Assembly (NCBI GenBank): GCA_003599415.1
Contig: QZKB01000151.1
Coordinates: forward strand, 62,001-126,000
Source of the DNA: Ignavibacteriales bacterium
Lineage (GTDB): Bacteria > Bacteroidota > Ignavibacteria > Ignavibacteriales > SURF-24
Direction of reading: 5' to 3'
Length of the DNA: 64,000 bases
Position 1 is the stretch's first letter, and every line of letters begins with the position of its first letter. Below, one piece after another: positions 10,154-20,266 of this stretch. The notes below the pieces were generated by a model. It did no database searches. It was given only the letters and a program-made list of their open reading frames with translations, and was not told the origin of the DNA. A program made the position numbers and the translations under genes.

Positions 10154-10184
10154 GATTTCTAATACTTTATTCTGAAAATGAAAA

Positions 10185-12227
10185 ATGAATTATTGTAAAG
10201 GGTATCATTATAAAAACCAAAAGGATTTCTTTAGAAAAGGACGAGTCCTGAAAAAATTGTTTATGAATTCAATTGCTAATAAAAGACATATATCTATCCT
10301 GATTGCAGTGTTTGTACTGGCATTTTGCGGATCTTTAAAAGCTCAATTTCCAGATAAACAAAACTGGACCCATTACGCCCGCATTTCAGGCAATAATTTA
10401 AATCCAGCTAATATTGAAAAATTAATACAAGCAGCAGTTGAACACAATACGCTTGGTATTGAACTGGATAATGATATAACTGGTCGGTATGATTCTTTCC
10501 TGGATCCATCATTAAAACTTCTGCAGATTAAAAAGGCTGCTGATGCTGCACATAAGATAGGGAATTATGCTTTCATTTATATTGCAGGCCTAGAATGTAT
10601 TACGGAAAATGCAGATAAAACCGAACACACAATGTTTAAAGATCATCCTGATTGGATTCAAAGAGATATTAATAGTAAGCCTGCAATATTCACGGGTGGT
10701 GCTTCCTTTTGGGTGAGCGAAGGAGATGAGGATGCCTGGATTAGTCCATACGCTTTGGAGTGGCGGAAGCGCTACATGGAAATTGTAAGACAGATTGCTG
10801 CAACAGGAATTGACGGAGTTTATATTGATGTTGTATACTGGATGTGGCTTTATGAAGGTTGGGAAGATAGCTGGGCAAGTTTTGATGTCTATACTGTTGC
10901 AGAATTCAAAAAGAGAACCGGTATTAACGCATTGAAAGATTTTATCCCGGGTGATTTTAATGATCCGGATTTTTTAAGATGGATTGATTTCAGGATCCAA
11001 ACAATAACCGAATTCTTTAAAGAGATTGAGGAAAATGTTAAAGCTGTAAATCCAAATTGCATTATTATTCCTGAGGTATCTCCGTCAGTTAATTCGGAAG
11101 TAGTAAGGTCAGGAGCTGATGTATATGAAATTCAGAAGTATGCCGAAGTAATTACGCATGAATTTTTTATCAATACTAATACCGGGGCGAAAAGAAATAC
11201 TTTTGACTGGCTAACTTATGTTATAGGCATCAGCACTTTACGTGCATTTGATGAAGATAAAGCAACATGGCTTTTGAGCTATTCATGGGATCACGAAGAA
11301 AATACCAATCCGCAGGATGCAATGAAACTTTTATCCTGTGCCCAGGTTATGGCCGGGGCTAATTATTGGGATGCGCCGGGACATCTTATGGCTGGATCGA
11401 ATGACTTTTCTTTAAGAAAAGAAATTTTTAAATGGATAAAGGAAAATGAAGACTTTCTTTATTCACCCAGAAAGGCTGTAAGTCCAATTGGTGTTTATTT
11501 TTCTCCGGTAACACGGAATTATTTTACTGATGATTACATTAAATCTTTTTATGGCATACTTCATCTTCTTCTAAATAACCATTTGAATTATCAGGTGGTG
11601 ACACCGAGAACATTAAATGACTTTAAAGATAATCTGCTAATACTTCCTGATGTCAGAATTCTGGGAAAGACAGAAATTGAATTAATAAAACATAAATGTG
11701 AACAGGGTTTAAATTTAATTTTAACTGGTGAATCGGGTTATTATAATAATTCCAGAAAAACGGAGAATGAAAATAGTATTCTGAAGATTTTGTGCGGTGA
11801 TAATAATGAGAGAAGTAAGTATCTATTTATACCAGAATGTCCCGAAAAAAAATATTTTGATAATCACGATACATTATTAATTAAATACTTCAGTGATCAA
11901 ATAAAAGATTTCCTGCCATCATTAAATCTTAAGTACAAAATAAAAGCTTCTTTGAATGTAAGTACAGTACAGGCAGAATTGAAGGGTAAAGACTGCATTT
12001 ACATTACCAATTTAAAAGGACTCAAAGGCTACAGTTCCTGCATCCCTCTTGTTGAAGATAAAATAGAGATTGAATTTAGTTCAGTTGAGATGCCTGAAAT
12101 CAGGTTCATTCCTTATCTGGGTGAAGAAGTTAAATTAAATGAAAACAACTTAATACAGGATAAAGATATTATTAAAATTATATTGCCTCCTGTTCAATAT
12201 GGCGGAATAGTTATAATAGAAAAATAA
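10185..12227 (+). CDS. Secreted putative TIM-barrel glycoside hydrolase (family not assigned)
   Basis: GIDGVYIDVVYWMWLYEGWEDSW...NCIIIPEVSPSVNSEVVRSGADVYEI; signal-like N-terminus (true start possibly 10263). Confidence 0.6.
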   Translation: MNYCKGYHYKNQKDFFRKGRVLKKLFMNSIANKRHISILIAVFVLAFCGSLKAQFPDKQNWTHYARISGNNLNPANIEKLIQAAVEHNTLGIELDNDITGRYDSFLDPSLKLLQIKKAADAAHKIGNYAFIYIAGLECITENADKTEHTMFKDHPDWIQRDINSKPAIFTGGASFWVSEGDEDAWISPYALEWRKRYMEIVRQIAATGIDGVYIDVVYWMWLYEGWEDSWASFDVYTVAEFKKRTGINALKDFIPGDFNDPDFLRWIDFRIQTITEFFKEIEENVKAVNPNCIIIPEVSPSVNSEVVRSGADVYEIQKYAEVITHEFFINTNTGAKRNTFDWLTYVIGISTLRAFDEDKATWLLSYSWDHEENTNPQDAMKLLSCAQVMAGANYWDAPGHLMAGSNDFSLRKEIFKWIKENEDFLYSPRKAVSPIGVYFSPVTRNYFTDDYIKSFYGILHLLLNNHLNYQVVTPRTLNDFKDNLLILPDVRILGKTEIELIKHKCEQGLNLILTGESGYYNNSRKTENENSILKILCGDNNERSKYLFIPECPEKKYFDNHDTLLIKYFSDQIKDFLPSLNLKYKIKASLNVSTVQAELKGKDCIYITNLKGLKGYSSCIPLVEDKIEIEFSSVEMPEIRFIPYLGEEVKLNENNLIQDKDIIKIILPPVQYGGIVIIEK

Positions 12228-12313
12228 TTTTAGAGTATGGCAGTATGTTCTCTAAAAGTAAACCTTATTGAGTAGAGAATTATTAAAAGAGCAAATAAAA
12301 AAGTTTTTTTAAA

Positions 12314-14521
12314 ATGAATTGTAAAATAACAGATATAGAAGTTCTCGTTTTTTTCTTTTTGCTTCTCTATGCATCAGCATTTGCGCAAAAGAATCCTAAC
12401 GTACAAAGATTAAAAGGAAATGCAGATTACTTTTGCTATTATGGCAGTTTCGACGAGAATACTGTTCTGCAGTGTCAGTACTTTGACTTGTTGATTCTTG
12501 ATGTTAATTATATTTCTCCTTCGAAGGTTGAAGATATTAGAAATGGATTTGATAATATAACCGGAACGGATGACGACGTAATTGTTATTGGCTATCTAAG
12601 TATTGGCGAGCAGGATGGTAACCTGGTAACAGGTGATGGAACCGGACCGATTTATTGGAATGGACAAAAAATTATTTATGAAAACAAAGGCTATGCTTCG
12701 TTTTATGTGGATGATAAAGATAAAAACGGTTTGCCTGATAAAGATGGTATCTGGAATAGTTACTATGTAAATGCAGGTGATTCAGCCTGGTGGGAATTTA
12801 ACAGACCGGCAGTAGAAAACATTCTCGTCATTCATTCTTGTGACGGACTCTTCCTGGATTTGATAGATACTGCCGGTCCTAACTCCTGGGGCTTAGATTA
12901 TGAGTGGACGAAAGAAGGAATGATTAATTATGTTGAACAGCTGCGTCAGGTGTATCCCGAAAAATATCTGTTGGCAAATCGAGGTATTTTTTATTTTGAG
13001 CCCTCGCTGCCGCATTATCAATATGCAGACAGATACCGCAAGTCAATTGATGGCTTAATGATGGAAAGTTATTCTGCTACATGGGATTGGACTAATTCCA
13101 GGGGTTATGCAAATCCGGAACATACTTTTCTGTCTCAACATTTTGCTCCGCTTCTTAATAACCAGGCAAACAAAGAAGATGGTTTTAATATTTTTATACT
13201 TGATTATTTATCATCTGATCAGTCTGATCATGATCAATTGCTTGAGGGTGTTGTTAATGCTGCCGAAGGTGAACAGGGATGGCTAGTTGCTGTTTCATCA
13301 ATTTTATTGGACGAGATAAGGTACGATACATTTAATCATCATGTAACAGATTTTAATCCACCAAGCTGGAAAAATATTATTGGCATTGCTTCGTTTGAAT
13401 GGATTGTGGATAGTCTTGTCATCTACTGGAATAAAGCGCTTGATCAGACTCCTCCTGTAAAATATAATTTATACGTTAGTGAAGGAGAAGTAGATTTTAA
13501 TGCTCCTGCACAATATCAGAATATTATTCCACAGGAATCAGAATTATATGACTGTAAATATGTTGTTGGGGGATTGGATAAAAGTAAAACATATAATCTT
13601 GCTTTACGTGCATCAGATAGCGCTTTTCCGGACCAGACAGACCCTAATCAAAAAATAACTTCTCTTGGAAGTATTTCTCATAACAACATTCAAATTGACG
13701 GATACTTTGAAGACTGGGAAGGAATTAATTCATTGGTTACTTCAGAAGCACCGGTGGATACTGCGTATTCTCAAATTCCGGAAGTAAATTTTACAAACTT
13801 CTGGGCTGCGAATGATTCAGCGAAATTTTATTTATGCTACCAGACTGCGGGAAACATTTCTTCTTCTTATTTCTATCATGTTTTTATAGAAACCGACGAT
13901 GAATTAAATAAAAAAGGTTTTGTTTACCAGGATAGCGCTTCAATTGGTGCCGAGTTCATGATAGAGAGTAATTTTTTATACAAGTATACTGGTTCAGGCG
14001 GAACAAACTGGTCCTGGATTCCGGCATCTGGTATGCAGAAAGCAGATAATAGTAATCGGACAGAAATTAGTATTCCGCTTAGTACTCTTTTCACAAGCAA
14101 TTCATTTGCTCAAACATTGAAATTAATTTTCCAGGTTAACTTATCTGATGCTCCTTACGCTTTTATGAGCATAGCGCCGGTTAACTACAAAGAACAGCAT
14201 TATGAATACAGAATAAATGCTTATACAAATGTGAAAGAACAGAATGTACGGATAATCGATTTTGAATTAGAACAGAATTTTCCCAACCCGTTTAATTCAA
14301 GAACAACAATAAAGTTTAACCTTGTTCAGGATGGAAAAACAGAATTAAAGATTTATAACAGTCTTGGTCAGTTGGTGAAAACTGTAATAGCGAATGAATA
14401 TAAAAATAAAGGGACCTATTGCTATGATGTTAATATGAATACTCTTTGCAGCGGAATTTATTTTTATAAACTTGCGCAGGCAAATCAAAAAACCACAAAA
14501 GCAATGATTCTTATAAAGTAG
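12314..14521 (+). CDS. Secreted GH114-like (endo-alpha-1,4-polygalactosaminidase family / TM1410-like) protein with T9SS sorting domain
   Basis: FDLLILDVNYISPSKVEDI...VIVIGYLSIGEQDG...YYVNAGDSAWWEF...CDGLFLDLIDTAG; C-terminus FELEQNFPNPFNSRTTIKFNLVQ...GIYFYKLAQANQKTTKAMILIK. Confidence 0.7.
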   Translation: MNCKITDIEVLVFFFLLLYASAFAQKNPNVQRLKGNADYFCYYGSFDENTVLQCQYFDLLILDVNYISPSKVEDIRNGFDNITGTDDDVIVIGYLSIGEQDGNLVTGDGTGPIYWNGQKIIYENKGYASFYVDDKDKNGLPDKDGIWNSYYVNAGDSAWWEFNRPAVENILVIHSCDGLFLDLIDTAGPNSWGLDYEWTKEGMINYVEQLRQVYPEKYLLANRGIFYFEPSLPHYQYADRYRKSIDGLMMESYSATWDWTNSRGYANPEHTFLSQHFAPLLNNQANKEDGFNIFILDYLSSDQSDHDQLLEGVVNAAEGEQGWLVAVSSILLDEIRYDTFNHHVTDFNPPSWKNIIGIASFEWIVDSLVIYWNKALDQTPPVKYNLYVSEGEVDFNAPAQYQNIIPQESELYDCKYVVGGLDKSKTYNLALRASDSAFPDQTDPNQKITSLGSISHNNIQIDGYFEDWEGINSLVTSEAPVDTAYSQIPEVNFTNFWAANDSAKFYLCYQTAGNISSSYFYHVFIETDDELNKKGFVYQDSASIGAEFMIESNFLYKYTGSGGTNWSWIPASGMQKADNSNRTEISIPLSTLFTSNSFAQTLKLIFQVNLSDAPYAFMSIAPVNYKEQHYEYRINAYTNVKEQNVRIIDFELEQNFPNPFNSRTTIKFNLVQDGKTELKIYNSLGQLVKTVIANEYKNKGTYCYDVNMNTLCSGIYFYKLAQANQKTTKAMILIK

Positions 14522-14574
14522 AACTTAGTAAATGTCGGTACGAATAAATTATTTTATTGAAATGGAGACCGGTA

Positions 14575-16653
14575 ATGGTATTTAAAATCAAATCAGTTTT
14601 TGTTTTTTCTTTTTTAGTAACGATGTTGCTTGCCTTTATGACAGTCGAAATTACTGTTGCTAAGTCTGGTAAGAAAATAATTGCAGAAGGTAAAAGAATT
14701 GCAGTTGAGTTTGACGACAATCTAAAGAGCAGAATTATTTCGAAACTGGATAAAAACCTGGTACTTGGAAAATTCAGCAATTCGGAATTTGTAACGGTGA
14801 ACGGAAAAAATATTAACGATTTCAAGCTTATAGATTTTAAAATGAGTGAATGGCTGGATAGCATTGGAAACGGAAAAGAATATTTGGTTACCGGCGTCTC
14901 TAAAGGTTTGAAGAAAAAGATTTCAGTTGTCAGTTATAATGAATTTCCTTCAATGCTTTTTTTCAAAGTAGCTTATCGGAATATCAGTAAACAAAATATT
15001 ACAATTGATAGCTGGACAAGTAACAACTACTCAATATCAGCAATATCGGTAAAAGAAGGCGAACCCAAATTCTGGTCGTATCAACCAGGTTCGTATGGAT
15101 GGGATAATAACTGGATTATCCCTTTAACAGAAGGTTATTCAAGAGAAAACTATTTGGGGATGAATCATGCTGAATACGGAGGCGGTACACCGGTAGCTGA
15201 TATATGGAGGCCCGATTGCGGTATTGCAATTGGTCATGTTGAAATGGTTCCGAAATATGTTTCCTTTCCCGTAAGCATGCCAGATAAAAATGAAGCTGAA
15301 CTGGCAATAGATTATAAAAAGAAAGTAGAATTAAAACCAGGCGAAGAATTCTCTACTTTCAGAACATTTGTAGAAGTTCATAAAGGCGACCATTATAATG
15401 GTCTCGTTTTATATCGTCAGTTTATGGAGAAACGGGGAATAAAATTTATTGATACACCTTCTGATGATTATGGTACTGAATGGTGTAGCTGGGGTTTAGA
15501 ACGCGATTTTACAATGGAGCAAATTTACAATACGCTGCCTAAGGTTAAAGAACTTGGTTTGGATTGGATTGTTCTGGATATGGAATGGTACGACAAGATC
15601 GGGGAATTTAATCCTAACAAAAATAAATTTCCTAACGGTGAAGAGGACATAATTAAATTTGTTCAGAAAATTCATGAAATGGGTTTTAAAGTACAACTAT
15701 GGTGGATGCCTTTTGCAGTTGAACCCAACAGTGAGCTTATGTCTAATCACTATGATTTTCTTCTGAATGATGAAGATGGTTCACCGCATTTTATGCCGTT
15801 GTTTTTTAAATCATTTTATCTTTGTCCTGCTTCAAAAGATGTTGTTGAATATTCGAAACAGCTTGTAACAAAATTTATGATGTGGGGATTTGATGGTCTG
15901 AAGATTGACGGTAATAATATGAATTGTGCGCCGCCCTGCTTTAATCCTGAACATAATCATTTACGTCCTGAAGAATCCGCTGAAGGTATACCGGCTTTCT
16001 TTAAAGTGGTTTATGAAACGGCGCTAAGCCTTAATCCAAATGCAAAAATCGAAATTTGTCCGTGCGGTACGAATCAATCATTTTTCCTTATGCCATACAT
16101 GAATGAAACTGTAGCTTCTGATCCGCATAACTCATGGCAAGTTCGTCATAAAGGAAAAACACTTAGGGCGCTGACAGGACAGAAAACACTTTTCTATGGA
16201 GATCATGTTGAACTTAGCGATGACAAAAGTGATTTTGCATCAACTATAGGTGTCGGGGGTGCCATTGGAACCAAGTTCGTTTATCCTCCCGGAATTCATA
16301 TGAATACAGAAACAGGCGATATAAGTTTAACCACGGAAAAAGAAAAAACCTGGAAGAAATGGATTGATGTTTATAATGCCAATATGCTATCCAAAGGGAT
16401 ATATCGTGGTGAGTTATATGATATCGGTTTTGATAAGCCGGAAATTCATGTGGTTCAAAAAGACAAGGTAATTTATTATGCTTTGTTTGCGCTGGAATTT
16501 AATGGCAAAGTTGAATTAAGAGGTCTTGAAAATACAAATTACAAATTGACGGATTATGAAAACAATGTTGAGATTGGGAATACTGAAGGACCTGTTAATA
16601 AAATAAAAGTAAACTTTAAAAAACATTTGCTGATAAAAGCAGAACCAAAATAA
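14575..16653 (+). CDS. Secreted GH36/melibiase-like glycoside hydrolase (paralog of 37703-39844)
   Basis: EWCSWGLERDFTMEQIYNTLPKVKELGLDWIVLDMEWYD...GFKVQLWWMPF...GFDGLKIDGNNMNCAPPCFNPEHNH...CPCGTNQSFF...DPHNSWQVRHKGKTLRALTG...GDHVELS. GGAGA precedes ATG at 14575. Confidence 0.75.
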   Translation: MVFKIKSVFVFSFLVTMLLAFMTVEITVAKSGKKIIAEGKRIAVEFDDNLKSRIISKLDKNLVLGKFSNSEFVTVNGKNINDFKLIDFKMSEWLDSIGNGKEYLVTGVSKGLKKKISVVSYNEFPSMLFFKVAYRNISKQNITIDSWTSNNYSISAISVKEGEPKFWSYQPGSYGWDNNWIIPLTEGYSRENYLGMNHAEYGGGTPVADIWRPDCGIAIGHVEMVPKYVSFPVSMPDKNEAELAIDYKKKVELKPGEEFSTFRTFVEVHKGDHYNGLVLYRQFMEKRGIKFIDTPSDDYGTEWCSWGLERDFTMEQIYNTLPKVKELGLDWIVLDMEWYDKIGEFNPNKNKFPNGEEDIIKFVQKIHEMGFKVQLWWMPFAVEPNSELMSNHYDFLLNDEDGSPHFMPLFFKSFYLCPASKDVVEYSKQLVTKFMMWGFDGLKIDGNNMNCAPPCFNPEHNHLRPEESAEGIPAFFKVVYETALSLNPNAKIEICPCGTNQSFFLMPYMNETVASDPHNSWQVRHKGKTLRALTGQKTLFYGDHVELSDDKSDFASTIGVGGAIGTKFVYPPGIHMNTETGDISLTTEKEKTWKKWIDVYNANMLSKGIYRGELYDIGFDKPEIHVVQKDKVIYYALFALEFNGKVELRGLENTNYKLTDYENNVEIGNTEGPVNKIKVNFKKHLLIKAEPK

Positions 16654-16679
16654 TATTTCCAAATTCATGACTGGTAAAA

Positions 16680-17567
16680 ATGGGAACTAAATTGATAAAC
16701 AAAACATGGTTAATTCATGCAATGCTAACTACCGTTCTCTGGGGTGTGTGGGGCGCATTAATTGAGATTCCCGAAAAGGCCGGCTTCCCCGCCACGCTTG
16801 GTTATGCTGCATGGGCGCTTACAATGATTCCTGTTGCATTAATCGCATTGAAAATTATTAAATGGAAATTAGATACTGATAAACGTTCTGTTCTGCTTGG
16901 GATAAGCGCAGGTTTGCTTGGATGCGGCGGACAATTAATTCTTTTTCAATGTTTAGGAATTGGACCGGCATATATTGTCTTTCCGATTATCTCACTTTAC
17001 CCGGTTGTTACTATAATTCTTTCCGTATTAATCCTGAAAGAAAAAGCAAGCAGACGATCCTGGATTGGAATTATACTTGCATTGATTGCTATTATTCTGC
17101 TTGCTTACCAAACACCAAATAATTCTGTTGGACATGGATTTCTCTGGCTTCTGCTTTCCGTTATTGTGTTCATTATGTGGGGGCTTCAGGCATATATAAT
17201 GAAATTTGCAAGTGATAATGAAAATGCACAAAGTATGCAGGCAGAGAGCGTTACGTTTTATTTGATGGTAAGTTCAATATTACTTACTCCAATAGCCTTT
17301 TTTATGACAGATTTTTCGCAAAGTATTAATTGGGGATTCAGCGGAATGTACTCGGCTTTGATAATACAGGCATTGAATGCAATCGGTTTTTTATTTTTTG
17401 CATATGCAATAAAATTTGGTAAAGCAATTATTGTTGTCCCGATGATGTCGCTTGCTCCTGTTGGAACTGTAATAATCTCATTAATTATTTATGCAATTAT
17501 ACCTCATCCTGTTATTATTACCGGAATGGTGATTGCATTTGTATCAATTTACCTGCTGGCAGAATAA
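16680..17567 (+). CDS. DMT/EamA-like sugar transporter (paralog of 52636-53496)
   Basis: Ten hydrophobic segments; TTVLWGVWGALIEIPEKAGFPATLGYAAWALTMIPVALI...GPAYIVFPIISLYPVVTIILSVLILKEKASRRSW. Confidence 0.75.
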   Translation: MGTKLINKTWLIHAMLTTVLWGVWGALIEIPEKAGFPATLGYAAWALTMIPVALIALKIIKWKLDTDKRSVLLGISAGLLGCGGQLILFQCLGIGPAYIVFPIISLYPVVTIILSVLILKEKASRRSWIGIILALIAIILLAYQTPNNSVGHGFLWLLLSVIVFIMWGLQAYIMKFASDNENAQSMQAESVTFYLMVSSILLTPIAFFMTDFSQSINWGFSGMYSALIIQALNAIGFLFFAYAIKFGKAIIVVPMMSLAPVGTVIISLIIYAIIPHPVIITGMVIAFVSIYLLAE

Positions 17568-17577
17568 AGGAATCAGG

Positions 17578-18303
17578 ATGAGATCGTTAAAGGATTTGAA
17601 AGAACGCGTTTGGAAATGTAACCTTGCTTTGTACGAACAAGGCTTGGTAAAAGAAACTTTTGGAAATGTGAGCGGACTTGATCGTGAATCAGGTATTTTT
17701 GCAATTAAACCAAGCGGAATTCAATATAAAGAGTTACAACCAGAAGATATTGTTCTTGTTGATTTGGATAATAATGTTATTGAAGGAATATTAAATCCTT
17801 CCAGCGATACAAAAACACATATCGTTCTTTACAAAGCCTTTCCTAAGATTAATGGAGTAGCACATACACATTCAACATTTGCAACCGCATGGGCACAGGC
17901 TAAACTGCCCATACCATGTCTGGGAACAACCCATGCAGATTTTATTCAGGGTGATATTCCCTGTACAAACGATCTTACTAAAGTGCAAATTAATAGTGAC
18001 TATGAAATTGAAACGGGCAATAAAATTATTGAGCGATTAAATTCCGTTTCTTATTCAGATGTTAAGATGATTCTCGTCGCTGGCCACGCGCCATTCACCT
18101 GGGGCCTTGACCCTGAAGAAGCATTAAAGAATACGATCATACTTGAAGAAATTGCCAAGCTTGCTTACCTGACAATTAAAATAAATCCCCTTGTTAATAG
18201 TCTAAGTGATGACCTATTGAATAAACATTACTTAAGAAAACATGGGGACAAAGCCTATTACGGTCAGAGAAAAAAAATTAAATTTGGAGAAGATAATGTC
18301 TAA
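17578..18303 (+). CDS. Class II aldolase/adducin family (AraD/FucA-like)
   Basis: GNVSGLDRESGIFAIKPSGIQYKELQPEDIVLVDLD...SSDTKTHIVLYKAFPKINGVAHTHSTFATAWAQA...ILVAGHAPFTWG. SD AAAGGA before ATG at 17578. Confidence 0.9.
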   Translation: MRSLKDLKERVWKCNLALYEQGLVKETFGNVSGLDRESGIFAIKPSGIQYKELQPEDIVLVDLDNNVIEGILNPSSDTKTHIVLYKAFPKINGVAHTHSTFATAWAQAKLPIPCLGTTHADFIQGDIPCTNDLTKVQINSDYEIETGNKIIERLNSVSYSDVKMILVAGHAPFTWGLDPEEALKNTIILEEIAKLAYLTIKINPLVNSLSDDLLNKHYLRKHGDKAYYGQRKKIKFGEDNV

Positions 18304-19225
18304 TATAACAATCGAGAATTTGTACAACTGGTGTAGCGTTCCCGTGAGGGAATTGGAAAACCATGCAGACTTGAAAATTCCTTTCCGGTTGTGCAACGAT
18401 TCGAATGAGATGGGTTACATTATGGCAAGGGAACTTGTGGATCAAATAAAATCAAATAATGAAATGAACGTTGAAACACGGGCTATTATACCTTGCGGAC
18501 CTAACTGCTGGTATGAACCGTTTGCCGAAATTGTTAACAGGGAAGAAGTATCATTAAAAAAACTTATTGTATTTCACATGGATGAATGTCTTGACTGGCA
18601 GGGGAATGAACTTCCGAGGAATCATCCGTATTCATTCCGTGGTTTTATGGAAAAATATTTTTATGCTCCGATTAATTCCAAACTTGCTGTCCTGACCGAG
18701 AACAGAAACTGGCTTAACGGTAAAAATATTGAAGAGATAAAAAGAAAAATTGAAGAAGCTCCGATAGATATAACTTATGGTGGCTGGGGGCAGGATGGAC
18801 ACGTAGCCTACAATCAGGCAAGGAGACATGCTTTCAGTAATGTGGTATTGGATGAATTAAGAAATTCGACGATAAGAATCCAGGACAATAATTATGATAC
18901 AATATTAGCGCTTGCAAACAGGACTTTTGGAGCAGCATACCAGTTTGTGCCGCCAATGTCTGTTACGCTTGGTATGAAGGAATGTCTTTCTGCAAAAAAA
19001 ATTCGTCTGTTCAGCGATACGGGTAATTGGAAACAAACTGCTTTAAGGGTTGCACTGTTTGGCCCGGTTACTCCGGAATACCCAATCACATTGTTGCAGG
19101 AGCATCCGGATGCTTTGTTGACTGCCACGATTGATACTGCAAGACATCCGATAAGCGAACACCCGGAATGGGATCTTGGGATAAAAAACGAAAACAATTT
19201 AGAAGTAACAAAACAGGAAAAGTAA
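18296..19225 (+). CDS. NagB/6-phosphogluconolactonase superfamily protein (glucosamine-6-phosphate deaminase-like)
   Basis: LIVFHMDECLDWQG, ITYGGWGQDGHVAYNQA, SVTLGMKECLSAKKIRLFSDTGNWKQTALRVALFGPVTPEYPITLLQEH. GGAGAAGATAATG start overlaps upstream stop. Confidence 0.8.
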   Translation: MSNITIENLYNWCSVPVRELENHADLKIPFRLCNDSNEMGYIMARELVDQIKSNNEMNVETRAIIPCGPNCWYEPFAEIVNREEVSLKKLIVFHMDECLDWQGNELPRNHPYSFRGFMEKYFYAPINSKLAVLTENRNWLNGKNIEEIKRKIEEAPIDITYGGWGQDGHVAYNQARRHAFSNVVLDELRNSTIRIQDNNYDTILALANRTFGAAYQFVPPMSVTLGMKECLSAKKIRLFSDTGNWKQTALRVALFGPVTPEYPITLLQEHPDALLTATIDTARHPISEHPEWDLGIKNENNLEVTKQEK

Positions 19226-20265
19226 TGGATTCGTTAAATCTCGGTAAGACAGTTTTAAAATATGAAGTAATAATTGGTGTTGGGGGAATTGGATCCGGGT
19301 CATTTTTCCGGCTCGACGGTAATCATACGCTTGGGAGAGAAGAAAGCCGCAGCGGGTACTTCCTTGACAAAAATGATTACTGTAAGCTTCATATAATTGC
19401 TCATTATGTAAAAGCTTTGCTTGGTAATAAGCTTAGAATAATTCCCGTGGGTAAAGTTGGCAATGATGATGCGGGTAAAAAGTTAATTGAAGAAATGAAT
19501 GAGGTGGATATTGAAACGGGTTATGTTGAGATTGATAAATCGAAGCATACTCTTTTCTCCTTTTGTTTTTTATATCCGGATCATAGCGGCGGAAATATGA
19601 CCACAAATGATTCTGCCTGTTCTTCTGTTGATGAAGAACATATTTTAAAATCTGAAAAAGAGTTTATGAAATATTCCGGGAAAGGTATTGCTCTGGCTGC
19701 ACCGGAGGTATCTCTTAACGCTCGTCTTTGCCTGCTCAATCTTGCAACAAAATATAATTTTTTCAGAGTCGCCTCATTTACTTCCGGCGAGATGAACAAA
19801 GTATTTAAAGAAAGAATCATTGAGAAAGTTGATTTACTGTGTATCAATCTTGATGAAGCGGCCGCAATTCTGGATATGGATTTTAATTATAATATTTCGG
19901 AGATAGTAAAACTTTCAATTGATAAATTGACCGTAATAAATCCTAAATTAATTATAACAATAACTGGCGGGAAAGAAGGCAGCTGGATATGGAATGGTTC
20001 GGAACTATCATATTTGCCCGTTGAAAAGGTTGAGGTTATAAGTACAGCCGGTGCAGGCGACGCTTTTACTTCGGGTATGATAGCAGGTATCGCATCAGGT
20101 CTGTCAATTAAAGACTCTCATCAGCTTGCAAATCTGACCGGCGGAGGATCGGTAACATCACCGCATACTATAAATAAAGAATTAAATAGGGTAACACTTC
20201 TTGAAATATCAAAAACAAGTAACACAAAATTTTCGAATAATGTTTTAAAACTACTGGAGAAATAG
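19225..20265 (+). CDS. PfkB-family carbohydrate kinase
   Basis: VGKVGNDDAGKKLIEEM; LCINLDEAAAIL; ITGGKEGSWIW; STAGAGDAFTSGMIAG (PfkB signature 2). TAATG overlap with upstream gene. Confidence 0.9.
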   Translation: MDSLNLGKTVLKYEVIIGVGGIGSGSFFRLDGNHTLGREESRSGYFLDKNDYCKLHIIAHYVKALLGNKLRIIPVGKVGNDDAGKKLIEEMNEVDIETGYVEIDKSKHTLFSFCFLYPDHSGGNMTTNDSACSSVDEEHILKSEKEFMKYSGKGIALAAPEVSLNARLCLLNLATKYNFFRVASFTSGEMNKVFKERIIEKVDLLCINLDEAAAILDMDFNYNISEIVKLSIDKLTVINPKLIITITGGKEGSWIWNGSELSYLPVEKVEVISTAGAGDAFTSGMIAGIASGLSIKDSHQLANLTGGGSVTSPHTINKELNRVTLLEISKTSNTKFSNNVLKLLEK

Positions 20266-20266
20266 T

